A stretch of DNA of 64,000 nucleotides from Fundidesulfovibrio soli. GTDB lineage: Bacteria > Desulfobacterota > Desulfovibrionia > Desulfovibrionales > Desulfovibrionaceae. The notes under the pieces were generated by a model. The model searched no databases. It was not told the origin of the DNA and saw only the letters and a program-made list of their open reading frames with translations. The position numbers were made by a program, and so were the translations under genes. Every line of letters starts with the position of its first letter. Positions within the stretch are counted from its first letter, which is position 1. The stretch covers positions 248,001 through 312,000 of the forward strand of contig NZ_JAKZKW010000001.1 of assembly GCF_022808695.1 (NCBI RefSeq), written 5' to 3'. Of this stretch, positions 59,605 through 64,000 are shown piece after piece.

Positions 59605-60678
59605 ATGGACATTCTCCCGTCACCACTGCAAAACCAGGCGGCGCTGGAGGATTTTTTCTCCCGGATGTTTCAGGACATCCTTGCGGGCAGGGTCACCCTG
59701 GAGTCGGTGCTCCTGGTGGGCGGCTTTTTCGGCGCGTTCTTCCTGCTGGCCGCCCTCTCCATCGTCTTCGGCAAGAAGCCCACGGGCTTCCTGCCCAAAC
59801 ACCCCGTCACCTGGCTCACGACTCCCAGTCGCATCTCGCAGCTCCTGGATGCGGCGGTATCCCAGCGCAGCAAGGTCCGCGTCAGCTTCCACCACCAGGA
59901 CAAGCCCACCCGCTCCACGGACGGCGTCCTTCTGGAGGCCGGGCCGCGCACCCTGAAGCTGGAGCTTTCCTCCGTGAGGAACGCCAACCAGGCCTGGGTG
60001 GGCCGCACGCTGGAGCTGGCCTTCCGCCTGCGCCTGCCCGAGCAGCCTGAGGTCCAGTCCACTTTCGGCTTCATGTCCGGTATCGAGCACGTCTCCAAGG
60101 ACGCCGACGGCGTGGTGCGGCTGACGATCTCCCGGCCGCAGCGCCTGGAGCTCAACCAGAACCGCCAGCACCTGCGCGTGGAGGTGCCCGACAAGTACGT
60201 CAGGAGCCTCCAGCTCTGGACCGAGGACGAGGTGCGCCGCCGGGGCGACCCCAACGACCCGGACACCTGGGGCGACCCGAGCTTCTCGCTGGACCACGAC
60301 GGCTCGCAGGATCTGCTGCTGGAAAACCTCTCCGGCGGCGGCGCGCGCGTGCAGTTGACGCCCGAGACCCTGCACCGGCGTCACCTGCCCATCCGGCTCG
60401 GCCAGCAATATTTCATGCGCATCACCCTCGCGGATGTGGACTTCGGCGGCCATAGGACGCACTATCTGCTGTCGCGCCTGGTGAAGTGCTACGACGACTG
60501 CGCCTCCCGCCTGGACCTTTCCCTCGGGCTGGGCTTCGTCGCCCAGGGCGCCCCGGTGCAGGCCCCCCTCACGGGGCTCAACTGGACCCTGGTGAACCGT
60601 GATTTCGGTGTGCCCGTCATCGACGACTGGGTTTTCGGGCTGCACCTGGAACTGTATCGTAACAAGGGCATCGCATAA
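59605..60678 (+). CDS. Membrane-anchored PilZ-like protein
   Basis: 357 residues. A membrane helix at about 33-55 (SVLLVGGFFGAFFLLAALSIVFG) anchors it. The middle (about 75-170) resembles a YcgR-N-type domain and the end (about 180-345) has PilZ-like motifs: NRQHLRVEVP (RxxxR) and LLENLSGGGARV (N-x-S-x-x-G). It may sense c-di-GMP at the membrane. It lies 12 bases after mnmG and before corC, in a mnmG-pilZ-corC-lnt string. Confidence 0.78.
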   Translation: MDILPSPLQNQAALEDFFSRMFQDILAGRVTLESVLLVGGFFGAFFLLAALSIVFGKKPTGFLPKHPVTWLTTPSRISQLLDAAVSQRSKVRVSFHHQDKPTRSTDGVLLEAGPRTLKLELSSVRNANQAWVGRTLELAFRLRLPEQPEVQSTFGFMSGIEHVSKDADGVVRLTISRPQRLELNQNRQHLRVEVPDKYVRSLQLWTEDEVRRRGDPNDPDTWGDPSFSLDHDGSQDLLLENLSGGGARVQLTPETLHRRHLPIRLGQQYFMRITLADVDFGGHRTHYLLSRLVKCYDDCASRLDLSLGLGFVAQGAPVQAPLTGLNWTLVNRDFGVPVIDDWVFGLHLELYRNKGIA

Positions 60679-60723
60679 TGCGCCGCGCCTTGACTGTTTA
60701 ACATTTCGCAACGGAGGACCGAG

Positions 60724-61575
60724 TTGGACGACGGATCGGAAGGACGATTTTGGAATTTGGTGAACAAATTCTTCAGGGGGCGCCAGGAGCATCCCCTGAA
60801 TGAGCTGATCCAGGCCGCCCAGGAGGAAGGCGAGATCAACGCCGAGGACGCCTCGGTTCTGCTCAAGGTGCTTTCCCTGGGGAAGAAGCTGGCGGCCGAC
60901 GTCATGATTCCCCGCACGGACATGATCTGCGCCGACGAGGAGGACGGCATCCAGGAAGTCTGCCGCTTGATCACCGAGCACGGCCACTCCCGCATTCCCA
61001 TCTACCGCCAGAACCGCGACCACATCATCGGCGTGGTGCACGCCAAGGACCTGCTGAAGTTCGTCGTCGGCCCCCACGGCGAGACGCCGCCCCTCTCCCA
61101 GGTGATGCGCACCCCCCTCTACATCCCAGAGACCAAGAATCTCAAGGACATGCTCGCCGAGTTCCGCAAGCGCCGCATCCACATCGCCATCGCCCTGGAC
61201 GAATACGGCGGCACGTCCGGCCTGGTGACCCTGGAGGACGTGCTGGAGGAAATCGTGGGCGAAATCGAAGACGAGCATGATCCCACCAGGCCACCGGAAT
61301 TCCAGGAGATGGGCGAAGGCCGCCTGCGCCTGAGCGGGCGCTTCCCCCTGGAGGAGCTGGACGAGCGCTTCGGCATCAACCTGGAGTCCGAGCAGATGGA
61401 GACCCTCGGGGGCTACCTGAGCGACCTGGGCGGACGCGTCCCCAGACAGGGCGACACCTTCGAGGCGGCGGGCTATCGCTTCACCGTTACCGAAGCCAAC
61501 AAGAGGGCCGTCAGCTGGGTCCTAGCGGAACCCTTGCCGGAACAGAGCCAGGATGAGACCGATTTCCCGGCCTGA
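60724..61575 (+). CDS. corC: CorC/YbeX-type CBS protein
   Basis: 283 residues from a TTG at 60724, preceded by GGAGG seven bases upstream. A soluble CBS pair (MIPRTDMICADEEDGIQEVC; HIAIALDEYGGTSGLVTLEDV) and a C-terminal CorC_HlyC domain (GEGRLRLSGRFPLEELDERFG). In E. coli this protein (YbeX/CorC) sits beside lnt and ybeY and is linked to ribosome maturation and Mg2+ or Co2+. Here it overlaps lnt by 23 bases, keeping the pair. Confidence 0.9.
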   Translation: MDDGSEGRFWNLVNKFFRGRQEHPLNELIQAAQEEGEINAEDASVLLKVLSLGKKLAADVMIPRTDMICADEEDGIQEVCRLITEHGHSRIPIYRQNRDHIIGVVHAKDLLKFVVGPHGETPPLSQVMRTPLYIPETKNLKDMLAEFRKRRIHIAIALDEYGGTSGLVTLEDVLEEIVGEIEDEHDPTRPPEFQEMGEGRLRLSGRFPLEELDERFGINLESEQMETLGGYLSDLGGRVPRQGDTFEAAGYRFTVTEANKRAVSWVLAEPLPEQSQDETDFPA

Positions 61576-63076
61576 CGCGGGCTGGGCTCTGGTGCTTCTT
61601 GTCGCGGCGGCGGGCTTTTTCGCCTTCGCCAACCCGTGGGGCAGGTTCCCGGCGCTGGTGCTGCTGGTGCCGCTGGGGCTGGTCTGCCTCGCGCGCCAGG
61701 CCCCGACTCCGGGCAAAGCCGCCAAATCGGGCTGGCTGGCCGGCTCCCTGGGCGCGGCGGCAAGCCTGTACTGGACGGCCATCCCCGGGCACGATTTCGG
61801 CTCCCTGCCGTGGGTTCTGGCCGTGCCCTGTCCCCTGCTCCTCGGGGCGGTGCTGGGCCTCTACACGGCCCTGTTCTGCTGGATGCTGCGCGTGGCCCGG
61901 CGGGGCCTCGGGCCGCTGGCCCTCGGCGTGCTGGCGGGCCTGGCCTGGACCGGCATCGAGGCGTTGCGCGGCTGGATGTTCTCGGGCTTTCCCTGGCTGC
62001 CCCTGGCCGTGGCCTTTTCCCCCTGGCCCGCGGCCATCCAGGCGGCGGGCGTGGTGGGCGCCTACGGGCTCTCCGGCCTGCTGGCCGCCTGCGGCGTCTG
62101 GGCCGCGGGGCCTGGCGCGGCCCCCAGGGTGGCCGCCTGCGCGCTGGCCATGGCCGTGTTCGGCTACGGCTTATGGGCCCTGGAACGCCCCGTGTCCTCC
62201 ACCAGCGCCGCCTCCGCGGTGTTGGTCCAGGGCAACATCGACCAGGCCGCCAAATGGAACGAGGAGCTGCTGCCCCGCGCGGTGCAGACCTATATTGACC
62301 TGACCACGCCCTTGCTGGCCTCCCCTCCCGACATCGTCATCTGGCCGGAGACCTCCCTGACCTTCTTCGTGCAGGACCGCAGCCGCGAATCAGACATGGT
62401 CCGGGCCTTCGTGCGCAAGGCCGGCGTACCGCTGCTGGCCGGGGCCCCGGGTTACGAGCGCACGTCGCGCGAGGCGGACATCTTCAACCGCGCCTACCTC
62501 TTCGGCCCCGGCGGCGAGGAAAGCTATTACGAGAAACAGCACCTGGTGCCCTTCGGCGAATACGCTCCCTTCGGGCGCGACGTCCCTGTTCTGTCCTTCC
62601 TGCTGCAAGGCGTCGGGGCCTTCACGCCCGGGGTCCGGGTCGGGCCGCTCAGGAGCGGCCGCCTTGCAATGGGAATGCTGATATGTTATGAGGTAATCTT
62701 TCCAGAATTGGCCCAACAACGGGTCGAGGACGGGGCCAACATCCTGGTGAGCATCTCCAACGACGCCTGGTTCGGCCTCTCGGCCGCCCCGAGGCAGCAC
62801 CTGGAGCTTGCAACCTTGCGCTGTGTGGAGCAGAATCGCTCCATGTTGCGGGCGACCAATACGGGCATTACGGCCCTGATCGATCCCAAGGGGCGCATCC
62901 TCTCCGAAACGGCGTTGTTCACGCAGACGGCCACGGCCGTATCCGGCGTGCCCCTCGTATCGGAGACTTCCCCCTACCACCGCCTGCACGGCTGGATCGA
63001 GGCCGGGGCTGCATTGGCGGCTCTGGCGTTGTTCCTCCGTTCGGCGATCACGACCAAACGCGAGCGCGACACGTAA
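61553..63076 (+). CDS. lnt: Apolipoprotein N-acyltransferase
   Basis: 507 residues. Adds the third acyl chain to lipoproteins in the inner membrane. Six or so N-terminal membrane helices precede a nitrilase-like periplasmic domain with the Glu (VIWPETSLTFF), Lys (YYEKQHLVPFGEY) and Cys (MLICYEVIFPE, near residue 377) of the catalytic triad. Family segments GFPWLPLAVAF and VLVQGNIDQ are also present. It overlaps corC by 23 bases; prfB starts five bases after its stop. Confidence 0.95.
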   Translation: MRPISRPDAGWALVLLVAAAGFFAFANPWGRFPALVLLVPLGLVCLARQAPTPGKAAKSGWLAGSLGAAASLYWTAIPGHDFGSLPWVLAVPCPLLLGAVLGLYTALFCWMLRVARRGLGPLALGVLAGLAWTGIEALRGWMFSGFPWLPLAVAFSPWPAAIQAAGVVGAYGLSGLLAACGVWAAGPGAAPRVAACALAMAVFGYGLWALERPVSSTSAASAVLVQGNIDQAAKWNEELLPRAVQTYIDLTTPLLASPPDIVIWPETSLTFFVQDRSRESDMVRAFVRKAGVPLLAGAPGYERTSREADIFNRAYLFGPGGEESYYEKQHLVPFGEYAPFGRDVPVLSFLLQGVGAFTPGVRVGPLRSGRLAMGMLICYEVIFPELAQQRVEDGANILVSISNDAWFGLSAAPRQHLELATLRCVEQNRSMLRATNTGITALIDPKGRILSETALFTQTATAVSGVPLVSETSPYHRLHGWIEAGAALAALALFLRSAITTKRERDT

Positions 63077-63081
63077 CACAT

Positions 63082-64000
63082 ATGGCACTGCTGCAGTATC
63101 CCGATCTCAAAGGCCAGGCCAAGGACCTTCAGGACCAGTTCGACTCCCTCTGGGGGCGGCTTTGACCTGGAAGGCAAGGCCAAGCGCCTCGAAGCTATTG
63201 AGGCCGAACTCTCCAAGCCCGAGGCTTGGCAGAACCCCGAGCGCCTCACCCCATTCCTGCGCGAAAAAAGCGACCTGACCGGCAAGATCGCCCAGTTCGA
63301 GACCCTGCGCACCTCCCGGGAAGACCTGGACGAATGGCTCTCCATGGCCCAGGACGACGCCAGCCAGGAGGTGCTCCTGGCCCTGCAGGACCAGCTTGGC
63401 GTGCTCGCCGGACAGGTGCGCGCGGCCGAGCTGGCCACGCTCCTTTCCGGCCCGGAGGACGCCTCCGGGGCCATCCTGGAGATCCACCCCGGCGCGGGCG
63501 GCACCGAGGCGCAGGACTGGGCCGAGATGCTCCTTCGGATGTACCGCCGCTGGTGCGAGCGCCACGAGTTCGGCGTGGACATGCTGGACTTCCTGCCCGG
63601 CGACGAGGCCGGCGTGAAGTCCGTGACGCTCCAGATCAACGGGGCCTACGCCTACGGCTTCCTCAAGGCGGAAAAGGGCATCCACAGGCTGATCCGCATC
63701 TCGCCCTTCGACTCCTCCGGGCGTCGCCACACGTCCTTTGCTTCGGTGGACGTCTATCCCGACGCGGGCGCCGACATCCAGATCGACATCCGCGAGGAGG
63801 ACGTTCGCGTCGACGTGTTCAGGGCCAGCGGACCCGGCGGGCAGCACGTCAACAAGACCAGCTCGGCCATCCGTCTGACGCACCTGCCCACAGGCATAGT
63901 TGTGCAGTGCCAGAACGAGAAATCCCAGCACCGCAACAAGGAATCTGCCTACAAGGTGCTCAAGGCGCGCCTGTACGACCTGGAGATCAAGAAACAGCAG
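63082..64000 (+). CDS. prfB: Peptide chain release factor 2, with programmed +1 frameshift, partial
   Basis: RF2 releases peptides at UGA and UAA. Frame one runs 27 codons from ATG 63082 ([19 protein letters not shown]...) to a UGA at 63163-63165 (CTT TGA C). Translation slips +1 there and continues [18 protein letters not shown] to the window edge. The shift signal has the standard spacing: TGGGGG (63151-63156), CGG, CTTTGAC. The [10 protein letters not shown] segment contains the RF2 stop-codon-recognition SPF motif, and [11 protein letters not shown] the GGQ catalytic loop. The C-terminus lies beyond the window. Confidence 0.95.
63151..63166 (+). promoter_or_regulatory. RF2 autoregulatory frameshift site
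   Basis: Internal Shine-Dalgarno-like TGGGGG followed after three bases by CTT-TGA-C. When RF2 is scarce, UGA is read slowly and the ribosome slips +1 into the RF2 frame. Confidence 0.92.

Overview
The window reads as about 64 kb of ordinary chromosome from a GC-rich deltaproteobacterium, most likely of the Desulfovibrionaceae (Desulfovibrio or Fundidesulfovibrio type). This placement is inferred from gene content, not from an rRNA. The pointers are a PxxKW cysteine-rich small protein, a YedF selenium/sulfur protein, a Ccm cytochrome c maturation locus whose CcmE carries CxxxY instead of HxxxY, an indolepyruvate:ferredoxin oxidoreductase, and a complete LIV transporter next to guaBA. I found no rRNA, tRNA, CRISPR array or intact insertion sequence. 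Coding density is high and most genes sit in tight, overlapping operons.

Layout. 1-8.5 kb: a hybrid-type histidine kinase cut by the window edge, a lipoprotein, an RsuA/RluB pseudouridine synthase, yedF, adenine deaminase, then an isocitrate-lyase/PEP-mutase family enzyme overlapping a beta carbonic anhydrase, and a CopZ-like metallochaperone. 8.5-10 kb: a lipoprotein carrying a trypsin-like domain, with a good sigma70-type promoter. 10-20.3 kb (all minus): livK, terminator, livHMGF, guaB, guaA, tatB, hisB, a small lipoprotein and hisA, a nearly gapless run. 20.6-26.7 kb (minus): a CNNM/CorC-type membrane protein, ccmE, ccmF, ccmA, ccmB, ccmC, ccmD and a TPR protein, i.e. cytochrome c maturation without visible CcmG/CcmH. 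26.8-28.8 kb: nadD and proA. 28.9-34 kb (plus): a TPR membrane protein, iorA, iorB, an enhancer-binding-protein-like regulator that has lost its ATPase and sigma54-contact motifs, and an SMR exporter.

34-46 kb: a DUF389 membrane protein, a DJ-1/PfpI protein, a small secreted protein with a six-cysteine saposin pattern, hisHF, a PilZ protein, a probably Tat-exported nitroreductase, UDP-glucose dehydrogenase, pdxJ-acpS-nnr, and a membrane-anchored SGNH hydrolase. 46.5-50.5 kb: CBS protein, tsaE, lysC, cimA (aspartate-family and isoleucine precursor synthesis). 50.8-56 kb: a hybrid histidine kinase, then apt-mtnP-hydrolase divergent from an MTA/SAH-deaminase-like amidohydrolase, a purine/methylthioadenosine salvage module. 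56-64 kb: the PxxKW protein behind three 23-bp tandem repeats, an M20 peptidase, mnmG, a PilZ-like membrane protein, corC, lnt, and prfB with its programmed +1 frameshift, running off the window.

Histidine biosynthesis is split: hisB and hisA lie in the liv-gua run and hisH-hisF form a separate pair. No single large novel system stands out. The observations I would follow first are the bacterial saposin-like protein, the motif-dead enhancer-binding protein beside iorAB, the 23-bp repeats upstream of the PxxKW gene, and the lipoprotein gene embedded between hisB and hisA.
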